Part shown: piece by piece, positions 1-6,804 of the stretch
How positions within the stretch are numbered: position 1 is the first letter of the stretch
Layout of the letters: every line of letters begins with the position of its first letter
DNA from: a virus
IMG/VR virus record: IMGVR_UViG_3300042384_000237
Location: 1 to 60,735 of that record
Direction: 5' to 3' (one strand)
Length of the DNA stretch: 60,735 nucleotides
Translations under genes and position numbers: made by a program
Notes under the pieces: generated by a model
The model's database searches: none
The model's input: only the letters and a program-made list of their open reading frames with translations
Told to the model about the DNA's origin: nothing

Positions 1-520
1 TAATTGGATTCGTGTTGATTAGAATTCCATCATGTATGTTAACAATTTCTAACAATTGTAGATACCGTTTTTCTACAAGCTTTAGAACGACCGCGAGATC
101 GTTAATAATTGTAATTTCTCTAGGATATATAATATTAAGCAATTCTACTTCTTTCTCAGTTAAGCATTGCAGTCTAATTTCATAAATCTCTTGTGGTACT
201 GGTGGGGCTCCTTCGACTTCATAAAGTTCTAAGCCTTTAGTTAATGCCATCCCTAGATAAGAATTGAAAGAGCCTTTTACTCTGAAGCTCTCAGGCAATC
301 TATCTTTCAATGCTTGTCTTTCTTCTAAAGATACATTAGCAAGCTGTGTTTGAGTTTCTTTTGACATCTTGGGGTAGTCATCATTTGTTATTGATGGTAG
401 CCCTTTATTTATTAACTCGAGCGCGAGAATGGGGTGATACTGATGACGTCTAGCCGCAAGACCTACAAACTTTTCTTTAGCTTCATTTGAGATATAAATA
501 GCTACGCTTACTGTTTTCAT
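1..520 (-). CDS. Hypothetical protein, 3' end cut by the window edge
   Basis: An open frame of 173 codons starts at the ATG at 520 (MKTVSVAIYIS...) and runs off the left edge without a stop. I do not recognise a family. The N-terminus alternates beta-like and helical stretches, and residues around 80-105 (GSFNSYLGMALTKGLELYE) look like an amphipathic helix, as in small DNA-binding or regulatory proteins; this is only an impression. It is the last gene of the minus-strand series visible here and is separated from the previous gene by a strong terminator, so it probably has its own promoter or depends on read-through. Confidence 0.75.
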   Translation of the reverse strand, partial: MKTVSVAIYISNEAKEKFVGLAARRHQYHPILALELINKGLPSITNDDYPKMSKETQTQLANVSLEERQALKDRLPESFRVKGSFNSYLGMALTKGLELYEVEGAPPVPQEIYEIRLQCLTEKEVELLNIIYPREITIINDLAVVLKLVEKRYLQLLEIVNIHDGILINTNPI

Positions 521-545
521 TTGTTTTTCCTATTAGATTTCAATT

Positions 546-577
546 AAAAACCCCATCAACCGGAATGGTCAATGGGG
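546..577 (-). terminator. Rho-independent terminator
   Basis: On the minus strand an 11-bp stem (CCCCATTGACC with GGTTGATGGGG, two G-U pairs) and a 5-nt loop are followed directly by TTTTT. It lies just after the stop codon of the gene at 588-1223 and before the gene starting at 520. Confidence 0.9.
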
Positions 578-587
578 ATTGTGTTAC

Positions 588-1223
588 TTATTTACCTGTT
601 TTTGCTTCACGTTTAAGTCTGTTAGCTTCACGTTTAGCTTCTAATGCTTCTACAGCTTCAGGGCCTTGAGCCGCTGCTTCTGCATCTTCACGAGCACGTT
701 TATCAGCTTGGTATTGCGCCAAGCCTTGAGTTGCTTTCTCACTAATTTCGCGTTTTTCAATACCTGCGCTATATGCTTCAAGTACAGCTGATTGATTCTC
801 AACGACCCAAGCCGCTAAGTCTTTATTTTCAGATGCATTAAATAATACAGTAGTAGCTTCAATAGCTTTTTCTTCAGGTGTCATACGTTTAACTGCTGGC
901 CATCTAAATGACTCACGTACTGCAGTTAAGTTATCAATAATGAATGCGAACGCTGGATCATTAGATTCTTTAATAGCATCTAATGCTTTATCCAATTTCA
1001 CATAATCACTTTTCGTTACACGACGAATATTAGAAGATTCGAATGCTGATTCAACTGTTTCTTGGTTTTCTGTCAACCATGTAGCCAAAGACTCTTGATC
1101 ACCTGTAGCAGCCATCATAGCAGCTAGGATCAAAGGACGACGAATAAATGACATTGCTTCTGCTTTAGTTGCGAAAGCTTGACCGTTTACCATGAAAGCT
1201 TGTTGAATAGTTAATTGTGACAT
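588..1223 (-). CDS. Hypothetical protein, helical, charged C-terminus
   Basis: The 211-residue protein starts at MSQLTIQQAF; the ATG at 1223 has a good GGAG ribosome site, whereas the longer frame upstream has none. It is predominantly helical, with two similar-looking segments (LATWLTENQETVESAF and LAAWVVENQSAVLEAY) suggesting an internal duplication. The C-terminal 50 residues are a charged Ala/Glu/Lys/Arg-rich helix that could form a coiled coil. No family was recognised. It is a monocistronic unit: a 200-nt leader holding repeat R1 lies upstream and a terminator lies downstream, the layout expected for an abundant product. A DNA-binding or virion role is possible but unproven. Confidence 0.85.
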   Translation of the reverse strand: MSQLTIQQAFMVNGQAFATKAEAMSFIRRPLILAAMMAATGDQESLATWLTENQETVESAFESSNIRRVTKSDYVKLDKALDAIKESNDPAFAFIIDNLTAVRESFRWPAVKRMTPEEKAIEATTVLFNASENKDLAAWVVENQSAVLEAYSAGIEKREISEKATQGLAQYQADKRAREDAEAAAQGPEAVEALEAKREANRLKREAKTGK

Positions 1224-1353
1224 GTGATACTCCAAATAATATAAATAATTAGTTGGTATATACATTACGATCTATTGCTTGCGGCACTTGTCGATATACA
1301 GAAATGTTAGCGTTTGTTTTCTTGAGACACCCTAGTTTCATTTTAAGATAATA

Positions 1354-1369
1354 GGGTTAATTTAACGGG
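1354..1369 (-). repeat. Intergenic repeat R1, copy 1
   Basis: The minus strand reads CCCGTTAAATTAACCC, one of five near-identical copies found only between genes. The core GTTAAATTAAC is a palindrome that can fold as a 4-bp stem with a 3-nt loop. This copy lies about 130 nt before the ATG at 1223. A short inverted repeat (GTTAACGGGTTA against TAACCCCGTTAA) just upstream could form a larger hairpin with it. The rest of the 1224-1426 gap holds nothing else I can support. Candidate phage-polymerase promoter or operator. Confidence 0.7.
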
Positions 1370-1426
1370 GTTAGACACTCGCAATGAAACTGTAACCCGT
1401 TAACGGTACTTTTTTCGGGCGCTGGC

Positions 1427-1723
1427 TTACGCAGGTGACGCGTGGTTCTCGTGCCACGGGTGTTGCACTCCCGCCGCCCAGTCGAGCTGTGTGGGCCTCC
1501 CCTCGCCCAAAATTTGGGCGTTTTCCACCAAATCTTCAGGCTGTTCTTCAAACGCCAAATCCACCCTGCCAGTAAATGTCCAGCAGTCGAATACCCACTC
1601 TTTATAATCTTCGCAGAAGTACTTACCGATAATAGGGTATTCATTAGCAATAAGCTTAGCTCCCAATAAAATTACTCGGTCACCTTTGCGAGTCTTATAA
1701 GTCTTTTTTAAATCTACTTCCAT
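1427..1723 (-). CDS. Small SH3-like-domain protein
   Basis: The 98-residue protein starts at MEVDLKKTYK (GGAG 8 nt upstream), five codons inside the longest frame. Residues 1-55 match the pattern K-x-Y-x-T-R-x-G-(D/E)-x-V found four times in the 271-residue protein at 3633-4448 and once at the N-terminus of the kinase-like protein at 2931-3593, so all three share one small beta-rich domain. The last 35 residues are encoded by an unusually GC-rich stretch with strong hairpin potential and resemble no known domain. That tail may be an addition to an originally shorter gene. Function unknown. Confidence 0.75.
   Translation of the reverse strand: MEVDLKKTYKTRKGDRVILLGAKLIANEYPIIGKYFCEDYKEWVFDCWTFTGRVDLAFEEQPEDLVENAQILGEGRPTQLDWAAGVQHPWHENHASPA
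1431..1535 (-). other. GC-rich, hairpin-rich segment
   Basis: In a genome of about 37% GC this stretch is strongly GC-rich. Read on the minus strand it offers a nested fold: an outer GGGCG/CGCCC stem enclosing GTGG/CCAC and ACGC/GCGT hairpins, followed by GAAAAAAG. It overlaps the 3' end of the 98-residue gene and precedes R1 copy 1. A comparable GC-rich block precedes R1 copy 3 at 24360-24606. It may be a structured RNA or an imported element; no known RNA family was recognised. Confidence 0.4.
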
Positions 1724-1751
1724 AATATTCTCCACGAAAAAAATAAGAATT

Positions 1752-1799
1752 AAAACCCCTCACCCAAACTCTCCCGTAGGATTGTTTGAATAAGGGGTT
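1752..1799 (-). terminator. Rho-independent terminator
   Basis: The minus strand shows AACCCCT pairing with AGGGGTT, an inner TCAAAC/GTTTGG stem and a TCC/GGA tip, followed by TTTTAATT. It lies directly after the gene ending at 1807. Confidence 0.8.
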
Positions 1800-1806
1800 A
1801 TTTTGT

Positions 1807-2010
1807 TTACTTTGTTCTGACACGACCCTGGTCAGGGTCACTCAATTCTACTAACTCATAAATCTGCTTTCCGTCTATGACGATACCGCCTATATTAGTC
1901 TGTCTTACTTCCTGATACCCATGATAGTGTGCCTTAGCTGACACGAATGAGACTACCACGGCGATTACAAAGCCAATCATAAAACTGGCTAAATTAAAAT
2001 TGAATTTCAT
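1807..2010 (-). CDS. Small membrane-anchored protein
   Basis: The 67-residue protein starts at MKFNFNLASF. A longer frame begins upstream, but its first 32 codons are simply translated repeat R2, so the ATG at 2010 is preferred; its ribosome site (GAGAA) is modest. Residues 8-24 (ASFMIGFVIAVVVSFVS) form one membrane helix or signal anchor, followed by a 40-residue polar domain predicted outside the membrane. No homologue recognised. It is the last gene before a terminator and is probably driven by the R2 element 25 nt upstream. Confidence 0.75.
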   Translation of the reverse strand: MKFNFNLASFMIGFVIAVVVSFVSAKAHYHGYQEVRQTNIGGIVIDGKQIYELVELSDPDQGRVRTK

Positions 2011-2034
2011 TTTGAGGTTCTCGATTAAGTTATG

Positions 2035-2080
2035 ATATACCTTTATTGGTACTTCATATAAGATACCCTCTTTCTCGCGA
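2035..2080 (-). promoter_or_regulatory. Intergenic repeat R2, copy a (candidate phage promoter)
   Basis: The minus strand contains GGGTATCTTATATGAAGTAC followed by CAATAAAGG. The same 20-nt core occurs at 23103-23144 and 24201-24245, each time ending 18-38 nt before a start codon. The length, the AT-rich centre and the AATAAGG end resemble a promoter for a T7-type RNA polymerase with start at the first G, but this is inferred. An operator or RNA element is the alternative. Confidence 0.6.
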
Positions 2081-2206
2081 TTATATCGCCCATTGAAATC
2101 CGACATATACTGCCCCTATGAAGATACCTAAGGTTATTCCACCAAATAATGATGACAAAAGAATAATAAGTGTTTTCATAACATCGTTAAATGATTCTTC
2201 AGTCAT
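2081..2206 (-). CDS. Small single-helix membrane protein
   Basis: A 41-residue frame (MTEESFNDVMK...) starts at 2206, overlapping the end of the gene upstream. Residues 12-36 (TLIILLSSLFGGITLGIFIGAVYVG) are one membrane helix with a glycine pattern GGxxxGxxxG that favours helix packing. It ends exactly where repeat R2a begins. No family recognised; small phage membrane proteins of this sort can be holin-like or act against the host. Confidence 0.65.
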   Translation of the reverse strand: MTEESFNDVMKTLIILLSSLFGGITLGIFIGAVYVGFQWAI

Positions 2207-2354
2207 CTTCGTCTTCCTCGAGTAATTCTAAGGCATACTCATAGCCGCTCCAGTTATCCACTCCTGCTCTTTTTAAACAATTCAAGAAACTTTGATCTTT
2301 CAATAGTACCATATACTCTGACACCCCTATTGTTATTACCGCTTCACCTGTCAT
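2199..2354 (-). CDS. Hypothetical small acidic-tailed protein
   Basis: The 51-residue protein starts at MTGEAVITIG, six nt after the stop of the previous gene. The longer frame would overlap that gene fully and lacks a ribosome site. The C-terminus is strongly acidic (ELLEEDEDD). No family recognised. It belongs to a run of five tiny, translationally coupled genes. Confidence 0.65.
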   Translation of the reverse strand: MTGEAVITIGVSEYMVLLKDQSFLNCLKRAGVDNWSGYEYALELLEEDEDD

Positions 2355-2359
2355 ATTTT

Positions 2360-2509
2360 CTATCCCGGCGGATTGCATGAATAGCACATGCAGTTTCTGT
2401 TATAGCCGTGTGGGCCCCTGATTACATCGTCATCTTCTTCAGACAATGATTCCTCTTCTTCGGGAGAATACTCCAATTCTTGTTCTTCAGTAAGTGTACC
2501 TAATATCAT
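2360..2509 (-). CDS. Small acidic protein with Cys cluster
   Basis: The 49-residue frame (MILGTLTEEQ...) has an acidic middle (SPEEEESLSEEDDD) and ends in NRNCMCYSCNPPG. The three cysteines in CxCxxC spacing suggest metal binding, possibly a half zinc-finger that needs a partner. The start codon overlaps the stop of the acidic gene upstream, so translation is probably coupled. Function unknown. Confidence 0.65.
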   Translation of the reverse strand: MILGTLTEEQELEYSPEEEESLSEEDDDVIRGPHGYNRNCMCYSCNPPG

Positions 2510-2706
2510 TCTTCATCCTCGTCGTCCCAATCAAATTCATCATCAAGTTCGTCTTCATCATCGTCAATCCACTCTTCATCATCTTCGAATTTTAATGGTA
2601 CATAATTTTCTTCTTCGTCTAGTAAACCGCCCCACTCTTCTAGCCAGGCTTCATAATGTTCTTGTTCTTTATCTCTTTTTTGTTCTTCAGTCAATTTGTC
2701 TAACAT
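2506..2706 (-). CDS. Extremely acidic small protein, possible DNA mimic
   Basis: The 66-residue protein has a GGAG ribosome site. From residue 40 on, nearly every position is Asp or Glu, with regularly placed Trp/Phe (EEWIDDDEDELDDEFDWDD). Small proteins with such charge are often DNA mimics that block nucleases or DNA-binding host proteins, T7 Ocr being the best known; that role is inferred from composition only. It sits in the accessory cluster next to the end-repair genes. Confidence 0.7.
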   Translation of the reverse strand: MLDKLTEEQKRDKEQEHYEAWLEEWGGLLDEEENYVPLKFEDDEEWIDDDEDELDDEFDWDDEDEE

Positions 2707-2731
2707 TCTTTAGCTCTCCACTCTAGTTCTA

Positions 2732-2941
2732 TCATAACCCATTTCCTTTAACAAATTTTCTTAGGGCTCTCCAACGAGATTGTTGGAACTTAACTTCAAC
2801 TCTTAACTCATAGATACTGGATTTCGAATCTCTCAACATGAGTGTGGCGTGATGCAACAATTCAGAAAGTTCTATAATATCCGAAATACCTAACTCGTCT
2901 TTTAACTCATTGTAGGACAATCTTAAGTTATCAGCTTCCAT
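2732..2941 (-). CDS. Hypothetical helical protein
   Basis: The 69-residue protein starts at MEADNLRLSY, where a GGAG site lies 9 nt upstream, and overlaps the end of the kinase-like gene by 11 nt. Two long amphipathic helices with a basic C-terminus (RWRALRKFVKGNGL) are visible. No family recognised. Confidence 0.65.
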   Translation of the reverse strand: MEADNLRLSYNELKDELGISDIIELSELLHHATLMLRDSKSSIYELRVEVKFQQSRWRALRKFVKGNGL

Positions 2942-3593
2942 ATTCTTTCTCCAATTTAGCATAAGCAACAATTTGATTTTCTATCACATGTGGACTAACG
3001 GCATGAGTTCTAAGACTATTCCTACGTTGAGCTTCCTCCAAAGCAATTGGGAACTTCTTATATTTAACACGATAATCTCTAAAGAGTAACTCTTGGATAA
3101 TAGGACATGTATCTTCTACATAAGGTAGTTTAAGATTGGTGTCACAAAAGATAATGTTACGTCCGGCACCCACATACTCTTTAAACATCATTTCTCTCAA
3201 TATCTGACATTCCGATTCCATAGTATCAAAATCCCAGAAGTGCCACATGTTTTGAGTCTCTGGATTAAAATCACAATGCGCCATCAAAAGCTCACGTCTG
3301 ATAACATCTCTATCAATTACCTTATAAGCTGCTTGTTGTTTTGCCCAAGTACTTTTACCGCTTGCACTAATACCGATTGTAAATATTGCTTTCTTCACTT
3401 TTCCAGCCTCACTTAATAAGTCTCTGCCTGTTATTGTCATATCGCCAAGATCTCTGCCATTCTTATCGACATAATACGAATCACCACTAGGTAATAAAAC
3501 CTTATAAGGATATTTACTTATTGCTTTCTTTTCTACTATCTCTACTATAGCGTCATTACGATTATAATAGAATTCACCTACTTTAAGTTTCAT
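2931..3593 (-). CDS. Polynucleotide kinase-like P-loop protein with N-terminal SH3-like domain
   Basis: The 220-residue protein starts at MKLKVGEFYY (GGAG site); the longer frame adds 11 unlikely residues. Residues 1-60 are the small beta domain shared with its neighbours. Residues 70-220 form a P-loop kinase of the AAA_33/T4 PNK N-domain type: Walker A GISASGKST at 74-82, then VIDRDVIRREL, which resembles the RD...R substrate segment of T4 PNK. No phosphatase domain follows, unlike full-length T4 PseT. The expected activity is phosphate transfer to 5'-OH nucleic-acid ends; a nucleotide kinase or zeta-like kinase is the alternative. It lies two genes downstream of DNA ligase, so the pair may heal and seal nicks. 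Confidence 0.8.
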   Translation of the reverse strand: MKLKVGEFYYNRNDAIVEIVEKKAISKYPYKVLLPSGDSYYVDKNGRDLGDMTITGRDLLSEAGKVKKAIFTIGISASGKSTWAKQQAAYKVIDRDVIRRELLMAHCDFNPETQNMWHFWDFDTMESECQILREMMFKEYVGAGRNIIFCDTNLKLPYVEDTCPIIQELLFRDYRVKYKKFPIALEEAQRRNSLRTHAVSPHVIENQIVAYAKLEKEYGS

Positions 3594-3632
3594 ACAGTTC
3601 TCCAAAGTGCGGCCATCCTTGGCCATGTTAAA

Positions 3633-4448
3633 TTAAGCTACAAATTCAATAAGATCAAACTTTGATATACGGTCTGAATAATACTCGCCGTTTAAAGCAT
3701 ATTGGTTCATATCGTAGCTATTACCATCTTCAACGACCCCCACAATGGGCGGATCTTCAGAGTCGCCAGTCTTGATATAAATAATCTTGACTAAAGTCCC
3801 GGCCCCGTCACGGTAAGTACTACCAATCTTTATATCAGCCAATCCTTCGAAGAGAGCTGATATGTCATACTCACTAACTTTGTCTTCATAGATTTGACCG
3901 TTTCGTCCATAACCAAACTCAGCACCCGACGGTGTAGTGCCTTTGATTACATAAAAACCAATAGCATTAGGGTCGGAATCTACACGAGTTACTGTAAGCA
4001 CTACGCCATTCTTCAATAAGTATCGCTTACCTTCAGTGATTACAAGTGTATTAGAAACCAACTCAACAAGATCGTTAGCATGTTCACCCATAGTTGTACA
4101 CCATTTACCTTTCTTGGTGTATGTACGGTCAGGCTCAGTATCAGTTGTATAGAAACAATACTTATTATCAACCGTCGAATCTTTCATAACCTTAATGATT
4201 GCCAATCCATCACGAGTCTTATAAGATTTTCCATGTTCCAATCTAAAACCTTTATCAAAACGTTTCACTAAATCATACTCATCTGCGGCATTAAAATTAA
4301 ATCGAAACCCTTCATCATCAACTGTATAAATGCCTGCAAAAGAGGCTGATTCAACAGTATAAGGGTAAGACTCGGTCCCGTCTTCTCTAACTACAGATAC
4401 TACTTCGCCAGCACGTGTTATATATTTTTTTCCGAGTTTAATCTTCAT
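3633..4448 (-). CDS. Protein of four tandem SH3-like repeats
   Basis: The 271-residue protein consists of four repeats of about 65 residues, beginning near 1, 68, 135 and 208. Each opens with (K/E)xGKxYxxRxGxxVxV and closes with an SxxDLVE-type segment. The same unit is the N-terminal domain of the kinase-like protein downstream and the body of the 98-residue protein at 1427-1723. The fold is probably a small beta barrel used for binding. It starts inside the ligase stop (ATGA-type overlap), so it is coupled to ligase. Function unknown. Confidence 0.8.
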   Translation of the reverse strand: MKIKLGKKYITRAGEVVSVVREDGTESYPYTVESASFAGIYTVDDEGFRFNFNAADEYDLVKRFDKGFRLEHGKSYKTRDGLAIIKVMKDSTVDNKYCFYTTDTEPDRTYTKKGKWCTTMGEHANDLVELVSNTLVITEGKRYLLKNGVVLTVTRVDSDPNAIGFYVIKGTTPSGAEFGYGRNGQIYEDKVSEYDISALFEGLADIKIGSTYRDGAGTLVKIIYIKTGDSEDPPIVGVVEDGNSYDMNQYALNGEYYSDRISKFDLIEFVA

Positions 4449-5758
4449 TTTGAATCTCCAGTTAGTAAATCACTTAAATAGTTAGCTTCATCGAGATCAT
4501 ATCTTCTCTCAACAAATTTTGGTTCGAACAATGAATATCTTCCTTTCTTATCTTGTATAACTGTCGAGTACGTGACAGCTATAATTGCAAATCTCCAATC
4601 CTCTTTATTGGCATTAATTTCAAATGTTAAAGCATCTGTTAGATTACCTACATTTACAGCAAGCTCCCCACACTCTGTTGTACAAGCCAATGAGCCAAAT
4701 GTAAACTCATTAGCACCAGTTCCAGCTACAAAGTCTATAATTCTCAGTTCACATTCGTGTTCTTGTTTAAGTTTAACTATCTGCGTAGATTTACCATCTT
4801 TCCAAATAGCTTGCATATCTTTAAGTACTGAACCTTCTTTACCTCTTTTAACTAAAGCATCAAAGTGTATCCGAGCTTCAGCGTAACTATATACTACAAC
4901 TGTTTGAATTATCTGCCAATCATATGGTAGTGTTTCTTCGAGCATTAGGAATCGCTCAACATAAGGTATTTCACACAAACCATTTTTAATATCTTTAACA
5001 GGTACCATATCCCATGCAATAAAGATTGGAACTTCAGTGGGCCCGAAATCTCCTCCTTTATTTACTCTATTTAAGATACCATTACTTATTTTACGAGAGA
5101 CAACCTTACCTCCAACTTCAACTAATAACTCGCCATGGTATTGGTAACCATCAACCATCTCATTAGTGTCTAATAACCTTGAGTATTTATCAATAGGCAT
5201 TGGCTGATATGTTCTAGACAACATTGTTAACGAATCATCAACAAGTGTTATATTGACAAACAGTCCATCTGCCTTTTCCTGAGAATAAGCAGGGTACTTA
5301 AAGTTCTCCATTTTTACATCTTTCGGTAAACTGCATCTCATATAGCTTGCCACGGGGATTAAACCCTTACAAGCGTTATTGATGGTCTTAACATCAAATC
5401 CACCACGTAGATCTTTCTTTAAAATTCTACGGAATAGCTCTTCAGAGTCGCCATTGAGATTCATTAAATGATTCCTGACTGCTTCTAAAGCTCTTCCACC
5501 TGTCAATAATCTCTCAGATAATGCATCCAATAACTTATACGTGTCTAGACTAAAGTCACTACCTTCTTCAGTGCTACGCATTAACGCAAGGACGTTTCGA
5601 AGATTATACATCAAGAATGGGTTATATGCATAAATCAAAACAGCTCTGAAGCCTTGTATATTCTGTATAGCCCATTCTAGCATTAACGTCTTAGCAATCT
5701 TACTAGGCTCATCAGCGATTCTTTCGATTGCATCATAAATTTCTTTACTATTTATCAT
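4445..5758 (-). CDS. ATP-dependent DNA ligase
   Basis: The 437-residue protein starts at MINSKEIYDA (GGAG site), not at the longer frame. The nucleotidyltransferase lysine lies in EKADG (Lys162), motif I of the DNA ligase superfamily. Later motifs include YHGELLV (motif III region), GKEGSVLKD (motif IV) and QIVKLKQ (motif V), followed by an OB-fold-like end. An N-terminal helical domain of about 150 residues precedes the core, as in larger phage and eukaryal-type ligases; T7 ligase is shorter. It seals nicks at replication and recombination. It is the last replication gene of the block and is preceded by a terminator. Confidence 0.93.
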   Translation of the reverse strand: MINSKEIYDAIERIADEPSKIAKTLMLEWAIQNIQGFRAVLIYAYNPFLMYNLRNVLALMRSTEEGSDFSLDTYKLLDALSERLLTGGRALEAVRNHLMNLNGDSEELFRRILKKDLRGGFDVKTINNACKGLIPVASYMRCSLPKDVKMENFKYPAYSQEKADGLFVNITLVDDSLTMLSRTYQPMPIDKYSRLLDTNEMVDGYQYHGELLVEVGGKVVSRKISNGILNRVNKGGDFGPTEVPIFIAWDMVPVKDIKNGLCEIPYVERFLMLEETLPYDWQIIQTVVVYSYAEARIHFDALVKRGKEGSVLKDMQAIWKDGKSTQIVKLKQEHECELRIIDFVAGTGANEFTFGSLACTTECGELAVNVGNLTDALTFEINANKEDWRFAIIAVTYSTVIQDKKGRYSLFEPKFVERRYDLDEANYLSDLLTGDSK

Positions 5759-5772
5759 CCTATTCTCCAAAT

Positions 5773-5801
5773 AAAAAGGGAATGACGTTAGTGTCATTCC
5801 C
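5773..5801 (-). terminator. Rho-independent terminator
   Basis: A near-perfect minus-strand stem (GGGAATGAC/GTCATTCCC) is followed by TTTTTAT. It lies between the 109-residue gene and ligase, so ligase expression relies on read-through or an unseen promoter. Confidence 0.92.
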
Positions 5802-5808
5802 TGGGTTG

Positions 5809-6138
5809 TTACTTAGTCGCCAACTGAGCTTTAGTGTCTTTTATCGCTCTTTTGAATTCAGCTATACTCTCAAACTCAAGGCAATATGTATTTGCCATCT
5901 CGTGATATAAAGGTTCTGAATATAAAAGCTTTTGATAACTATTTAACTCTTGTTCAGTTAACGCATCTCTATATGGACTCATAGTGATTATTAACCTTTT
6001 ATCAGCTGTTTTATACGCGCGAACATGGTCATATATCGCGCCAAAAGCTCTACGCATTACTTGTTCATCTTTGAATAAAATAGTGTACTGCGTCTTAATA
6101 TCTTGTTCCTTACGAAATCTTGCAAGAGGTTCGCTCAT
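5809..6138 (-). CDS. Hypothetical protein
   Basis: The 109-residue protein starts at MSEPLARFRK with a GGGA ribosome site; four extra codons are possible upstream. The body is mixed helix/strand and ends in a Lys-rich helix (FKRAIKDTKAQLATK). No family recognised. It is the last gene before a terminator in the RNR-containing unit. Confidence 0.7.
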   Translation of the reverse strand: MSEPLARFRKEQDIKTQYTILFKDEQVMRRAFGAIYDHVRAYKTADKRLIITMSPYRDALTEQELNSYQKLLYSEPLYHEMANTYCLEFESIAEFKRAIKDTKAQLATK

Positions 6139-6140
6139 AA

Positions 6141-6284
6141 TTAATCCCAACCTGAGTATTTATTAACACAATAACCAGTAGTTCCCCACTGATATGCTTC
6201 AACATATTTATACTTACGTTTAAATGCACGTAATTGCTTACGTCTTTGACTACTATTACCTTTCAAAACTATTGTATTAACCAT
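6141..6284 (-). CDS. Small basic protein
   Basis: A 47-residue frame starts at 6284, overlapping the 3' end of the HNH gene. Its first half is strongly basic (SSQRRKQLRAFKRKYKY) and could bind nucleic acid. The stop lies 2 nt before the next start, consistent with coupling. No family recognised. Confidence 0.6.
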   Translation of the reverse strand: MVNTIVLKGNSSQRRKQLRAFKRKYKYVEAYQWGTTGYCVNKYSGWD

Positions 6285-6795
6285 TATTATCCCCAAAGTT
6301 CAGATACGCAAATTCACCATAGTGGTACAAGGCCGCCTCATCGTAAGCCTTTGCGCATCGGACCCTATTTTCAGGTGTGTCATATAAATCTAATAAGTTT
6401 AAGTAATACTTGTCGATACAGATTTGAGCGGTCACTCTTCCTCTCTTTGCATTGACACAGACGCCTTTATAGCCAGATGTATTTCGAGAAGAAGGGCCGC
6501 GATTCATTGCATTGTTACTTAATGTCGCCAATCTTAAATTTTCTAGCCTGTTATCCACCCTATTGCGATTGATATGGTCTAGAATATACCCTTTGGGAAT
6601 GGTATTTCCTGCCATTATCCAAATAATGCGATGTAACTTAATATTACGATCGTTAAGCCTAACCTTTAGATAACCTTGCCCATCACATGAGGTTATCTCA
6701 GCACCCTCTTTAATACTGACGTTAGTAGTTTCATTCCACCAGAGTTGGCCCGTCTTAAAGTCAACTGTAAAATGCTTATCAAATAATGTTTTCAT
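6277..6795 (-). CDS. Free-standing HNH homing endonuclease with AP2-type domain
   Basis: The 172-residue protein holds the HNH core around residues 55-100 (LHRIIW, then GYILDHINRNRVDNRLENLRL, where the DH and the N residues supply the catalytic and metal-binding set). An AP2/NUMOD-like DNA-binding segment follows (TSGYKGV...). It begins 9 nt after the nrdA stop and is not inside an intron that I can detect, so it is a free-standing homing endonuclease. It is related to the intron-encoded HNH at 18793-19248: same order and same LENLRLAT and GYKGV motifs. Adjacent nrdA is a common homing target. Confidence 0.9.
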   Translation of the reverse strand: MKTLFDKHFTVDFKTGQLWWNETTNVSIKEGAEITSCDGQGYLKVRLNDRNIKLHRIIWIMAGNTIPKGYILDHINRNRVDNRLENLRLATLSNNAMNRGPSSRNTSGYKGVCVNAKRGRVTAQICIDKYYLNLLDLYDTPENRVRCAKAYDEAALYHYGEFAYLNFGDNNG

Positions 6796-6804
6796 TTGTT
6801 AACC

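Noticed and set aside
441-475. Second hammerhead-like CTGATGA on the plus strand
   Set aside because: No GAAA in register and no pairing flanks; it is inside a coding gene on the other strand.
1249-1341. A 30-codon minus-strand frame (MKLGCLKKTN...) after R1 copy 1
   Set aside because: It has no ribosome site and no recognisable features; chance is the simpler explanation.
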